Source: a virus. From it: a stretch of 25,342 nt of DNA. The notes under the pieces were generated by a model. The model was not told where the DNA came from and searched no databases. It saw only the letters and a program-made list of their open reading frames with translations. Below are positions 6,988-15,251 of this stretch, piece by piece (within the stretch, counting starts at the first letter, position 1; each line of letters starts with the position of its first letter). The translations under genes and the position numbers were made by a program. The stretch lies in the IMG/VR virus record IMGVR_UViG_3300012357_000056, positions 1 through 25,342 of that record; one strand, 5' to 3'.

Positions 6988-7427
6988 TGGGTGTTCCTGA
7001 GCCGCTGCTGCCGCCCACGGCGCGCAAGACGTACTCGCTGGTGGCCGACAAAACCAGACCCGTGCCGCAGCGGCAGATCAACTGTGAGGAAGCCGACTGC
7101 GAACACTGGCGGGAAGGCTGGATCACCACACTCGACCTTGCCACCGACCAAGGCCGCCAGCTCCACACGCTCGCCACCGGATCCGGCCGGCAGTTCGAGG
7201 AACGCCGCCAAGGCACGATGGCGTACCTCCACTTCGCCGCCGCCCAACCGTGCTTCCGGGCCACCAAACACTTCGCGTTGACCGACGAACGCCCGGCGCT
7301 CTATCTGATCCGCGATGGCGACGAACGCCAATACACGTCCCGCACCGTCGTGCCCCGCGCGGCCGACTGGGTGGACGACTTCCGTGAGCACACGGAGACA
7401 CTCTCCGACGAGATCAAGAAAGGGTGA
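6987..7427 (+). CDS. Conserved-type tail-region protein, function unknown
   Basis: This 146-aa soluble protein contains a cysteine pair in INCEEADCEHWREGW and a later PCFRATKHFAL, so Cys/His residues that could bind a metal are present. It lies between two tail-tube-like genes and overlaps the first by TGATG. Proteins of this size in this position are frequent in actinophages and are usually called hypothetical. A tail-assembly or minor virion role is inferred from position only. Confidence 0.68.
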   Translation: MGVPEPLLPPTARKTYSLVADKTRPVPQRQINCEEADCEHWREGWITTLDLATDQGRQLHTLATGSGRQFEERRQGTMAYLHFAAAQPCFRATKHFALTDERPALYLIRDGDERQYTSRTVVPRAADWVDDFREHTETLSDEIKKG

Positions 7428-7433
7428 CCGACA

Positions 7434-7835
7434 GTGGCCAAGATCTCTGGTCTCGGCTGGACGACGTTCTCCGTAGCGAGCAGCGTCCCCACCCCAACCG
7501 ACATCAAAAACGACGTCAACAGTGCCAACTGGGCCATGCCGCGCGCGTTGCAGGACGTGACCGGCCTGGACAAGTCCGCGATCGAACGGCTGGAACTGCT
7601 CGCGGACTGGTCCTGCACCGCGAAGGGCACGTTCAATGCGTCCCTGTCGCACCCGGTGTTCAAGGACTGTTCGAGCACGGCGGTGATCCGGGCGGTGTCG
7701 ATCGTCATCGCGGCGCAGACGTTGAGCGGGAACGCGTGGGTGACCGACTACCAGTTGACGCGTGACGCGGCCGGCGCGTTCACCTGGTCGGTGCCGCTGG
7801 TTTTGGCCGACGGCACCGCGTTCGCGTGGTCCTGA
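7434..7835 (+). CDS. Second tail-tube-like protein
   Basis: This 133-aa protein starts at GTG 7434 with AAAGGG about 9 nt upstream. Its middle, DVTGLDKSAIERLELLADWS then KGTFNASL and YQLTRDAAGAFTWSVPLVLADG, aligns with STGIDKSAHERLLGLRDGS, SIFNTS and VNYDGTRDAAGLLNFKTSMQ of the major tail protein at 6241. It lacks the extra C-terminal domain. It is therefore a paralogue and may be the minimal tube subunit, with the longer one a variant, or the reverse. It lies immediately before the tail chaperone, the usual place of the tube gene. Confidence 0.75.
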   Translation: MAKISGLGWTTFSVASSVPTPTDIKNDVNSANWAMPRALQDVTGLDKSAIERLELLADWSCTAKGTFNASLSHPVFKDCSSTAVIRAVSIVIAAQTLSGNAWVTDYQLTRDAAGAFTWSVPLVLADGTAFAWS

Positions 7836-7837
7836 TC

Positions 7838-8257
7838 ATGGGATTCAGGGCGAAACGGGCGTGGGAACTGGTGCTCCCCGAGCAGACGCACGCCGGGATG
7901 GTTGTGCTGGTCCGTGGCCGCAGCGTGGGCGAATACTTGCAGGGCCGGGACCTGTCGTGGGAGGACGACCCGAAGATCACGCGCGACGAGAAGGTGGAGC
8001 GCTACCGGGCGCTGTACAAGGAGTTCGCGGCCGACGTCATCGAATGGAACCTCGAAGACGAGCACGGCACGGCACTGGATGTCAGCGAACAGTCCCTTCT
8101 GGACAGTGATGACATGTTGCTGCTGCCGGTGGTGGCGGCCTGGGCGAACAGGCGGGTCAAGCTACCCGACCCTTTGCCCGAGCCCTCCACCTATGGCGGG
8201 TCGCCCCAGGTGGAGAACATTCCGATGGAAGCCCCGTCGGAGAGCCAAGCGAGCTGA
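7838..8257 (+). CDS. Tail assembly chaperone, short (zero-frame) product
   Basis: This 139-aa product corresponds to the G-type chaperone that siphoviruses make before the tape measure gene. It has a helical core (VGEYLQGRDLSWEDD, ERYRALYKEFAADVIEW) and a flexible Pro-rich tail. ATG 7838 was preferred to GTG 7826 because it follows the upstream stop. The zero-frame stop is TGA 8255-8257. A slippery heptamer at 8170-8176 lets part of the ribosomes continue in the -1 frame to 8403, as in lambda G/GT. Confidence 0.8.
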   Translation: MGFRAKRAWELVLPEQTHAGMVVLVRGRSVGEYLQGRDLSWEDDPKITRDEKVERYRALYKEFAADVIEWNLEDEHGTALDVSEQSLLDSDDMLLLPVVAAWANRRVKLPDPLPEPSTYGGSPQVENIPMEAPSESQAS

Positions 8258-8403
8258 TCGAAGCCAACAACGTGCTGGGTCTGCTGGAACGGTTCCCTGG
8301 CTACACGCTCGGCACGTTGTTGGGGGACTACGAACACTTGCTGTGGTATGTGCAGGTGCAGAACGCGGGCCGACCGGCGGCACCGTCGAGTGAGGAGGGG
8401 TGA
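7838..8403 (+). CDS. Tail assembly chaperone, -1 frameshift (GT-type) product
   Basis: The product is join(7838..8176, 8176..8403), 188 aa. The -1 frame is open from the slippery site through the zero-frame stop and ends at TGA 8401-8403. It encodes ELIEANNVLGLLERFPGY and then LLGDYEHLLWYVQVQNAG, a helical T-type domain with no start codon of its own. The tape measure gene starts 2 nt after it. In the lambda family the long form recruits tail tube protein to the tape measure. The slip site is seen; the frameshift efficiency is unknown. Confidence 0.75.
8170..8176 (+). other. -1 ribosomal slippery site CCCTTTG
   Basis: C CCT TTG fits the X XXY YYZ rule exactly in the chaperone frame (codons CCT 8171-8173, TTG 8174-8176). 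After slippage the tRNAs re-pair on CCC and TTT and reading resumes at GCC 8176. It is the only perfect heptamer I found near the end of the zero frame. A GC-rich stretch follows and could fold as a stimulator. Confidence 0.72.
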
Positions 8404-8405
8404 CG

Positions 8406-10829
8406 ATGGAAAACGAAGTCAAGATCCACATCACCACCACTGACGACACGGCGGCCGGGCGGGGCAAGACCCGCGAGGATTTTCAGAAACTCGGCGACGA
8501 CGTCGCGGGCGACCTGGACAAGAAACTGTCCGACGGCGGCACCAAAGCCGGCAAGGACATGGGCACCAACACCAGCAAGGAAGCCAAGAAATCGGCGGAG
8601 CCTGGCGGCGGCATGATGGCCACGGCCATCGCCGGGGGCCTCATCGCGGGTGGCCCGGTGATCGGCGCGGCGATGGCCGGTATCGGCGCGCTCGGACTCA
8701 TCGCCCTGGGGGCGAAGCTTCAGGCCGGGGCGCCGCAGATCCAAGCCGCGTGGGGCAACCTCGTCAACGACGCCAAGGTCTCCGCGACCGCGTACAGCTC
8801 CGTCATGGTCACCCCGATCCGGGACGCACTCAACCAGATCGACGCCGACCTGCAACGGCAAGGCCCCGTCATTCAGGGCATGTTCTCCTCGGCTGCCGCC
8901 GACATACCGATCTTCACCAACGGTTTGCTGTCCCTCACCGACAACGCGCTCCCCGGGTTCTCCAACGCCCTATCGCATTCCGAAGTGATCATGCAGGGTA
9001 TCGCGTCGATGATGGGCAGCATCGGCTCAGGTGTCAGCGATATCGGCAACTCGGTCGCGTCCAGCAGCGGCCGGATCGGCTCGGACATGTCCAGCCTGGG
9101 CAACATCGTGCACACGGTGGAGACAGGCATCGGGAGCCTGATCTCCATCACATCGGGGCTCGCGGAGGGCGCGCTGCCGGCGTTGGGTGGCGCGGTCGGC
9201 TTGGTGACCGGCACCCTGTCCGGGCTGCATTCGCTGCTGGGCCCGATCGAACCGGAACTCGGCGGCATCGTCAGCGTGGCTGGCGGCGCGTATCTGGCGT
9301 TCAGCAAGCTCGCGCCGATGGCCGACAAGCTCGGCACCAGCATGGCCAGCAAGGGTGGCCTGCTGGGCAGCATCTCCGGTCTGGCCGCCGGCATCCCCTA
9401 CGTCGGTGCCGCCGTAGCCGGCCTGTCCCTGGTGACCGGTATTCTGGCTAGCCAGAACGAGAAGGCGGCGCAGGCCGCGACGGACGAAGCCAAGTCGTCG
9501 GACAATCTGAACAAGTCGCTGGCCGGTGTGACGAACGCGACGCAGGCCCAGATCGACGGGATGGTGGAACAGAACGCCGCCGGACAGAGCTGGTTGCGGA
9601 CGGCACAAGATACTTCGCACCAAGTAGCCACCTTGGAGCAAGTGCTGGCAGCCGCCGGTGTCTCCCAAAATCAATTCGCTTCGGCCATTGAGAATGGTGG
9701 CAGCCAGCTAACGGCTATGCATTCGAAGCTAGACGGTGTCGTAATATCTCAGCAGGCCGCTTACGACAGTGGCAAGGATCTCACCGATTTTCAGATGAAT
9801 CTGGGCGACGCCGCTAGCGCACTTTCTGGCAAACTGGAAGATCTGGCCGGGGCGTATCAGGGTTCGGCTGCGCAGGCCGAGGAACTCGCGATCCAAACCG
9901 CGCAGGCCGACCTCGGCCTCGACCACGCGACGCTGAGTTCCGCTGAACTGACCAAAGACATGCACGTGCTCGGCGACGCCACCTCAACCACATCGGCCCG
10001 CACAACAGCGCTGACGGACGCGTTGCGGCTGATGGCCGACCACGGCGCCGAACCCGCCAACGACGCCCTCGCGCAGGCATGGTCCACAGTGAACGGGCTC
10101 GGCGCCGCGTTGAAGGGCACCACCGGGAAGCTGCTGGACACCGGCGGTGGGCTTGACCTCACGACGACCAAGGGTGAGGCCGCGCAGACCGCGTTCGAGC
10201 AGCTCCGTGGCCAGGTCGCGGCGTACGCGCAGGCGTTGGTCAGCCAGGGTGACAGCAGCCAGGAGGTGCGGGCCAAGACCGATGCGTTGATCCAGCAGTT
10301 GACCGGCCCGATGGCCAAGGCGCTGGGGTTGTCGCAGGCGCAGGTGAAGACGTTGTCGGACACCTTGTTCGGGCTCAACGGCGCGAACATCACCGCCACG
10401 GTCGGTATCAACACGAATGAGGCTTATTCGGCTCTGAGCACGCTCCTCAACCGGATCAACAACAGCTCAGCGACGGTGGCGGTCAATATCGCCAGTGGTG
10501 CGGCGCAGCACGGGATTCAGATCCCGAAGGTGAGCGGCGGCCCGACCGGTCTGTCCCATTACGACACCGGTGGCGCTACCGGTGATTTGACGATGAATGA
10601 GCACGGCGGCGAAGCGGTCCGGCTACCGACCGGGTCGATGGTGATCCCGAACAGCTCAGCAGACAACGCGGCCCGAACCGCGTTCGAACGCGGCGGCGGC
10701 GGCGCGAGTATGTCTGTCGAAATGAAATTCACGGGTACACAGACCGCGTTTTCGACGTTCGTGATGAACGAGTTCAGGGCGGGCCGGATCCAGCTTGTCG
10801 CCAACGGGCAACGAGTCACGGTCGGATAG
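8406..10829 (+). CDS. Tape measure protein
   Basis: This 807-aa protein is the longest in the window, directly after the tail chaperone, as expected for the tail length ruler. The N-terminal 70 residues are charged and helical. Residues about 75-105 and 260-350 are long Gly/Ala-rich hydrophobic stretches (ATAIAGGLIAGGPVIGAAMAG) that could insert into membrane during DNA delivery. The middle is Ala/Gln/Ser-rich coiled-coil type. The C-terminus has YDTGGATGDLTMNEHGGEAV and RLPTGSMVIPN, a common tape-measure ending. ATG 8406 was chosen over GTG 8400. A lower-GC stretch lies at about 9661-9840. Confidence 0.88.
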   Translation: MENEVKIHITTTDDTAAGRGKTREDFQKLGDDVAGDLDKKLSDGGTKAGKDMGTNTSKEAKKSAEPGGGMMATAIAGGLIAGGPVIGAAMAGIGALGLIALGAKLQAGAPQIQAAWGNLVNDAKVSATAYSSVMVTPIRDALNQIDADLQRQGPVIQGMFSSAAADIPIFTNGLLSLTDNALPGFSNALSHSEVIMQGIASMMGSIGSGVSDIGNSVASSSGRIGSDMSSLGNIVHTVETGIGSLISITSGLAEGALPALGGAVGLVTGTLSGLHSLLGPIEPELGGIVSVAGGAYLAFSKLAPMADKLGTSMASKGGLLGSISGLAAGIPYVGAAVAGLSLVTGILASQNEKAAQAATDEAKSSDNLNKSLAGVTNATQAQIDGMVEQNAAGQSWLRTAQDTSHQVATLEQVLAAAGVSQNQFASAIENGGSQLTAMHSKLDGVVISQQAAYDSGKDLTDFQMNLGDAASALSGKLEDLAGAYQGSAAQAEELAIQTAQADLGLDHATLSSAELTKDMHVLGDATSTTSARTTALTDALRLMADHGAEPANDALAQAWSTVNGLGAALKGTTGKLLDTGGGLDLTTTKGEAAQTAFEQLRGQVAAYAQALVSQGDSSQEVRAKTDALIQQLTGPMAKALGLSQAQVKTLSDTLFGLNGANITATVGINTNEAYSALSTLLNRINNSSATVAVNIASGAAQHGIQIPKVSGGPTGLSHYDTGGATGDLTMNEHGGEAVRLPTGSMVIPNSSADNAARTAFERGGGGASMSVEMKFTGTQTAFSTFVMNEFRAGRIQLVANGQRVTVG

Positions 10830-10838
10830 GAGACAGCA

Positions 10839-11363
10839 GTGAGCACCCACAGGTACAAGACGTTCAACAGCGCCATGGTCACCACAACATCTATGGTGCC
10901 CGTCACCACCGGCACGTCCATCAAAACCATGCTGCAGCTCGCGACGCCATCCACCCGGCAGATCACGATCATCTCGTGGGGCTGGGAAATCGACGCCCTA
11001 CCAACGACCACCCTCACCGGGAAGATCGACCTGATCGAAGCCGACACCGGCGCCACCATCACACAGCACGTCGCGGCCGGTCTCCAACCGCTGCTACCGG
11101 GTGTGCCCGCATCGCAACTGCTGATCGCCACCACCGGGCAAACCGGGTACACGTCGTCGTCCGAAACCGCCCCGACGGTGACACGCACATTCGACCAGGA
11201 CGAAATCAACGGCGCCACCTACCTCGGGATGACACCCGCCACAGACGAATACCAGTTCTTGCAGGACGAACGCCCAGTTGTCGCCGTCAGCAAGTTCGTG
11301 CGCGTCCGGGCCACATTCGGCAGCGCGGTGAACATGCTGTGCTGGATCGTTTGGGAAGAATAG
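10839..11363 (+). CDS. Minor tail protein
   Basis: This 174-aa protein starts at GTG 10839 with a good AGGAGA site 5 nt upstream. It is Thr-rich and beta-type (TTTSMVPVTTGTSIKTMLQL, TRQITIISWGWEI, LTGKIDLIEADTG) and ends FVRVRATFGSAVNMLCWIVWEE. Sitting between the tape measure and the large tail-tip gene, it is likely a tail-tip or distal-tail structural protein. No enzyme motif is visible. The specific role is inferred. Confidence 0.72.
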   Translation: MSTHRYKTFNSAMVTTTSMVPVTTGTSIKTMLQLATPSTRQITIISWGWEIDALPTTTLTGKIDLIEADTGATITQHVAAGLQPLLPGVPASQLLIATTGQTGYTSSSETAPTVTRTFDQDEINGATYLGMTPATDEYQFLQDERPVVAVSKFVRVRATFGSAVNMLCWIVWEE

Positions 11364-11366
11364 GCG

Positions 11367-13622
11367 ATGGCGTCGACGGCGGTACGGATCGATCGGTGGC
11401 GGGAGCGCGGCTCACCGGTCACTACCGGCCTGCCCGGATCCGGCGACGTCGGCGGCGTCCCCATCCTGCAGCAGCAGTTCGGGGACACGCTACGTGTGGT
11501 GGTCGAGATAGCGTGGGGCGCGAACCTGTCTGCGGACCAATCCACCTGGGGCTGGGTTGATGTCACCACCGATGTGCAGATCGAAGACGATAGCAAGCAT
11601 GTCACGATCACACCTGGCCGGGCCGACGAGGCGACCAGAACCCAACCGGCTACAGCCAACCTGACTTTGGACAACCGGCTCGGCCGGTACAGCAAATCGG
11701 CTCTGTCGCCGAACTGGCCGAACGTCCGCAAGAACACTCCCGTTCGGATCCGGGTGATCTACCTCGGGGTCTCTAACACCCGGTTTGTCGGGTATGCCAC
11801 CTCGTTTAAGCCGTCGTGGGACACCACCGGGAATTACGCCACCGTCGAACTGATCGCGAACGGGGAGCTGCGCAGGCTCAACCAGGGCCAGGACCCGCTC
11901 AGCTCCCCTTTGGAGCGGGCGAGTGTCGGCACCAGCCCGTTGGCGTACTGGCCGATGGAAGACAACTCGACCGCGACCTCGCTGGCGTCGCCGATACCGG
12001 GTGTGCAGCCGGCCGCGTTTTTCGGGTTGACTCTGGCATCGAACACGGGGCTGCCCGGGTCAACGGCGTTGCCGACGGCGACGAGTACCGGATCCATCCT
12101 GGCCGTGGTGCCCGCGTATGCCGCGACCCTGTATTGGGAGGTGCACTGGTATCAGCAGTGGGCGCAACCCACCAACGACCAGGTGTTGATTCACATCAAC
12201 ACGACGGGCACCTACCAGATTTGGGAGATCGTCGCCGACGGCACCTCCGACGCCGTCGGCCAAGCCTGGGTCCTCAACACGTACACCCCGGCCGGTGTGA
12301 AGACGGTCGTCGCGACGTTCGGCACCTCGCTGCTGTTCAAGAACTGGGCGTACTGCAAGTTCTTCGTGTCGGAGTCCGCCGGCGTGTTGACGTGGTTCTT
12401 CGAGATTTTCCCGGGGACAGGGCCGGGCGTCGGGGAAGCCCCGTCCGGGACGGTGGCCGGAGTCGCTGGCGCGGTGACGTCGCTGCAATGGGGTATCGGG
12501 GTCGCACTCGACATCACTGGCATGTCACTCGGGCACGCGGCAGTGTGGAACGCCCCCGTCAACCTGACCATATTGGACCCCGCTAGGCACGGGTTCTCGG
12601 GCGAAAGCCCCACAGACCGCATCGCTAGGCTCGCTACCGAGCAAGGCGAACTCGTCAACATCAAAACCCCAGGCACATCTAGCGCGCTGATGGGTGCCCA
12701 AACCGTGGACACCTACACCAACCTGTTGCACGCCTGCGAGCAGGTGGACCAAGGGTTCCTGTACGACGGGTTCGACCAAGGCTTGACCTACCAGCCGCGC
12801 GGCGGACGGGAAAACGCGCTTCCGCTGCTCACCCTCAACGCCACCGCGCAGGATCTCACACCGCCGTTCGCCCCGATGGACGACGACCTGCTGACCCTGA
12901 ACAAATACACCGCCACCCGCTCCGGTGGTTCGTCCGCCACCTACACCGACACCTCCGACGCGCTCGGCACGAACACCGTCGGCACCTACTCCTCCGGTGA
13001 CACGTTCAACAACCAGCTCGACACGGACCTGATCCAGTACGCGTCCTGGAAAGTGCATTTGCAAGGGACGGCGGACACCTACCGGTACCCGACGTTGCAG
13101 TTCAGCATCCACCGCCGCCCGGCACTGCTGGCCGCGTGGCTACAGACCCAACTGACGGTGCCGGTCACTATCACCAACATCCAGTCCGCGCTGTCCTCGG
13201 CGCCACCCGAGGACATCAACCTGGTTCTCCAGGGCTACACCGAGACGCTCGGCAAATTCACTTGGGAGGTTGTGGCGAATGGGTCTCCCTACGATCCTTG
13301 GAGGATCACGGTGCTGGCAGCGGACACGGGCGACGGCAGCACCTTCCTGTGCCGCCTGGACACGGATGGGTCGCACGTGTCCGGGGCAGCGGCGGCCGGG
13401 GCAACATCCCTGTCGGTGGTCACCCCATCCGGTCCGTTGTGGACTGTGGCGGCCGATGATTTCCCCCTATACGTCACGATCGGCGGCCTGCGCATCACCG
13501 TCACCAACATCACCGGGTCGACGTCGCCGCAAACGTTCACCGTGGACGGCGCCACCGTGCTGAAGCAGGTCAACGACGGCGACGCTGTCACCGTGTGGGA
13601 CGAAACAGTGCTGGGATTGTGA
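11367..13622 (+). CDS. Large minor tail protein (tail tip) with LamG-like insert
   Basis: This 751-aa tail-tip protein has an N-terminal part (residues 40-180) containing WGWVDVTTDVQ, ITPGRADE and ATANLTLDNRLGRYSK, typical of actinophage minor tail proteins at this position. Residues about 192-400 begin LAYWPMED and end SLGHAAVWN, the pattern of a LamG/concanavalin-like carbohydrate-binding domain set into the chain. The later part has TDRIARLATEQG and a tail-hub-like beta region. It probably contacts the host surface. The start is ATG 11367, 3 nt after the upstream stop. Confidence 0.82.
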   Translation: MASTAVRIDRWRERGSPVTTGLPGSGDVGGVPILQQQFGDTLRVVVEIAWGANLSADQSTWGWVDVTTDVQIEDDSKHVTITPGRADEATRTQPATANLTLDNRLGRYSKSALSPNWPNVRKNTPVRIRVIYLGVSNTRFVGYATSFKPSWDTTGNYATVELIANGELRRLNQGQDPLSSPLERASVGTSPLAYWPMEDNSTATSLASPIPGVQPAAFFGLTLASNTGLPGSTALPTATSTGSILAVVPAYAATLYWEVHWYQQWAQPTNDQVLIHINTTGTYQIWEIVADGTSDAVGQAWVLNTYTPAGVKTVVATFGTSLLFKNWAYCKFFVSESAGVLTWFFEIFPGTGPGVGEAPSGTVAGVAGAVTSLQWGIGVALDITGMSLGHAAVWNAPVNLTILDPARHGFSGESPTDRIARLATEQGELVNIKTPGTSSALMGAQTVDTYTNLLHACEQVDQGFLYDGFDQGLTYQPRGGRENALPLLTLNATAQDLTPPFAPMDDDLLTLNKYTATRSGGSSATYTDTSDALGTNTVGTYSSGDTFNNQLDTDLIQYASWKVHLQGTADTYRYPTLQFSIHRRPALLAAWLQTQLTVPVTITNIQSALSSAPPEDINLVLQGYTETLGKFTWEVVANGSPYDPWRITVLAADTGDGSTFLCRLDTDGSHVSGAAAAGATSLSVVTPSGPLWTVAADDFPLYVTIGGLRITVTNITGSTSPQTFTVDGATVLKQVNDGDAVTVWDETVLGL

Positions 13623-13626
13623 CGAC

Positions 13627-14106
13627 ATGACGTTCACCGCAGGCAGCAAACTCCGGGCGTCCGATTTGGTCGCGGTCGACTCGCGGGGTACGTACAGTCG
13701 ATACACGTCAACAACATCCGTTGCCGCCGGGGGAACGACTGTGATGGCGCCGACGCTGTCGCAGGGCTCAGGTACCGGCCTGTCGCTGACGTCGAACCTG
13801 TTCACGCTGTCATCCGGCATCTGGGATGTTGACTACAACATTGAACTGTCCTCGGGTATCGGAACCAACACCTTCCTCAACCTCGTGATCAGCTCCAACA
13901 CCACCGCGTCAGTACCTACCGGTTGGCTAGCGGGCGGAACGGGGTCGGGGAACGCCACGACGGGTTTCCTCGCTGGCTGCGCCAGCTACAAGATCCTCTC
14001 AGACGGGACAGCCACGGTGGCGTTCAAGATATTTTCCCCGGGAAGCGGACCATCGGGAGTACTCGGCGGGGTGAGCATGACGTTCGTTCGAGACGCGATC
14101 GTCTGA
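13627..14106 (+). CDS. Minor tail / receptor-contact protein
   Basis: This 159-aa beta-rich Ser/Thr/Gly protein begins MTFTAGSKLRASDL, an opening often seen in small tail-fibre-tip proteins of actinophages, and runs through IWDVDYNIELSSGIG to GGVSMTFVRDAIV. This layout resembles a C1q/TNF-like trimeric jelly roll, although that is only a fold guess. It follows the tail-tip gene by 4 nt and is the last tail gene before the lysis cassette. That position suggests a receptor-binding component. Confidence 0.7.
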   Translation: MTFTAGSKLRASDLVAVDSRGTYSRYTSTTSVAAGGTTVMAPTLSQGSGTGLSLTSNLFTLSSGIWDVDYNIELSSGIGTNTFLNLVISSNTTASVPTGWLAGGTGSGNATTGFLAGCASYKILSDGTATVAFKIFSPGSGPSGVLGGVSMTFVRDAIV

Positions 14107-14180
14107 CGGATGCTGGACCATACTGGAGGTGTGGTGACTGTCCATGACAGACCCACCGCACGGAACGAAAGGACACCGCA

Positions 14181-14240
14181 GTGACAGATCAGGGCCCAGA
14201 CCCCGCCCTGGCAAGGCTCAAGCCGCGCGGGAACGCCTGA
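14181..14240 (+). CDS. 19-aa micro-ORF coupled to the membrane protein gene
   Basis: GTG 14181 is preceded by GAAAGGA at 8-14 nt and opens a 19-codon frame (MTDQGPDPALARLKPRGNA) ending at TGA 14238-14240, which overlaps ATG 14240 of the next gene. It is too short to judge by composition. It may be a leader peptide that delivers ribosomes to the lysis-type gene. Confidence 0.45.
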   Translation: MTDQGPDPALARLKPRGNA

Positions 14241-14521
14241 TGAGCGCGCCTCAGCCAGAGCTAGGGCTGCCGTCGACCGGGGAGATCATGCGCGGCATCG
14301 GGCGGCTGGAGAAGTCCGTGAGCGACGTCGGCGACCAGATCGATCAGGTCGGTCAGCGCCTCGGTGACCGGCTCGGCGACCACGACAAGACACTCGCCCG
14401 GCACGATGAGCGGATCAGCACATTGGAGCGGGCGAGTCAGCGGACGTGGGAACGGGTGGGGGTGTGGATCGCGGCTGTGGCGGCGTTTCTGGCCGCCCTG
14501 TTGCCGCATCCGTGGAAGTGA
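14240..14521 (+). CDS. Membrane-anchored coiled-coil protein, holin/spanin-like
   Basis: This 93-aa protein has a long helical coiled-coil region (residues 15-70, ERISTLERASQRTWERVG at its end) and one C-terminal membrane span (residues 73-89, VGVWIAAVAAFLAALLP). Proteins of this shape occur next to lysins in actinophages and are often called holin or membrane protein. ATG 14240 is coupled to the micro-ORF stop; a longer in-frame start at ATG 14144 exists but lacks a good ribosome site. It opens the lysis cassette. Confidence 0.65.
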   Translation: MSAPQPELGLPSTGEIMRGIGRLEKSVSDVGDQIDQVGQRLGDRLGDHDKTLARHDERISTLERASQRTWERVGVWIAAVAAFLAALLPHPWK

Positions 14522-14549
14522 CAAAATGAGTACCGAAAGGAAACAGACC

Positions 14550-15251
14550 GTGACCGCATTCCGCTATTTCAAGGAACTCGCTGGCAACCCGTTCCGTCTG
14601 GGACGCCACCAGGTCCACGACGCGCTACTGCCCGAACTGGAGGCCGTGTTCGAGGCGGGCGCGCAGGCCCGGATCCTGTCGGTGGTGCACCAGGAGTTCG
14701 AGCCGTGCTTCGACCAGGGCCAGATCGGTTCGTGCACCGCGAACGCCGCGCTCGGTCTGCTGGTGTCCGATCCGTTCGGGCATCTGGGTGTCGGGTACAC
14801 CGAGCGGGACGCGCTCGCCCTGTACGAACTGGAGACCAAGTTGGACGACCGGCAGATCCCCGGCGAGTACCCGCCGGACGACACCGGGTCGACCGGTCCG
14901 TGGTCGATGATGGCGTTGGAGAAGCAGGGCCGGATCCGGTCGTGGCGGCACACCCGTGCCCTGCACACCGCGCTGCGCCTGCTCAACACTGGCCCGGTCT
15001 CGATCGGTGTGCCGTGGTATCAGTCGATGTTCACCCCGAACTCGTCTGGCGTGTTGGTGGTGGATCAGTCCTCGGGCGTCGCGGGTGGCCATCAGATCGC
15101 GTTGACTGCGAACGATGTGACCGCGCAGCGGGTGTTGATCAGGAATTCGTGGGGTACGGGTTGGGGTCAGGGCGGGCATGCCTGGCTGGATTGGTCGGAT
15201 TTCGATGCGTTGCTGCATGACGGCGGCGATGTTGTGCAGCCGGTGCTGTGA
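14550..15251 (+). CDS. Papain-like (C1 family) cysteine peptidase
   Basis: This 233-aa protein has the papain-family catalytic set in order: Gln56 and Cys62 in DQGQIGSCTANA (Gln six residues before Cys, as in papain), His181 in GGHQIAL, and Asn199 in RNSWGTGWG. A GYTERDALALYELE segment lies between them. GTG 14550 was chosen because AAAGGA is 9 nt upstream; ATG 14526 is an in-frame alternative. There is no signal peptide or membrane span. It lies between the coiled-coil membrane protein and small coupled genes before the hydrolase-like protein. It may cut peptide cross-bridges in the host wall or act on host or virion proteins. The catalytic class is clear; the substrate is inferred. Confidence 0.82.
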   Translation: MTAFRYFKELAGNPFRLGRHQVHDALLPELEAVFEAGAQARILSVVHQEFEPCFDQGQIGSCTANAALGLLVSDPFGHLGVGYTERDALALYELETKLDDRQIPGEYPPDDTGSTGPWSMMALEKQGRIRSWRHTRALHTALRLLNTGPVSIGVPWYQSMFTPNSSGVLVVDQSSGVAGGHQIALTANDVTAQRVLIRNSWGTGWGQGGHAWLDWSDFDALLHDGGDVVQPVL

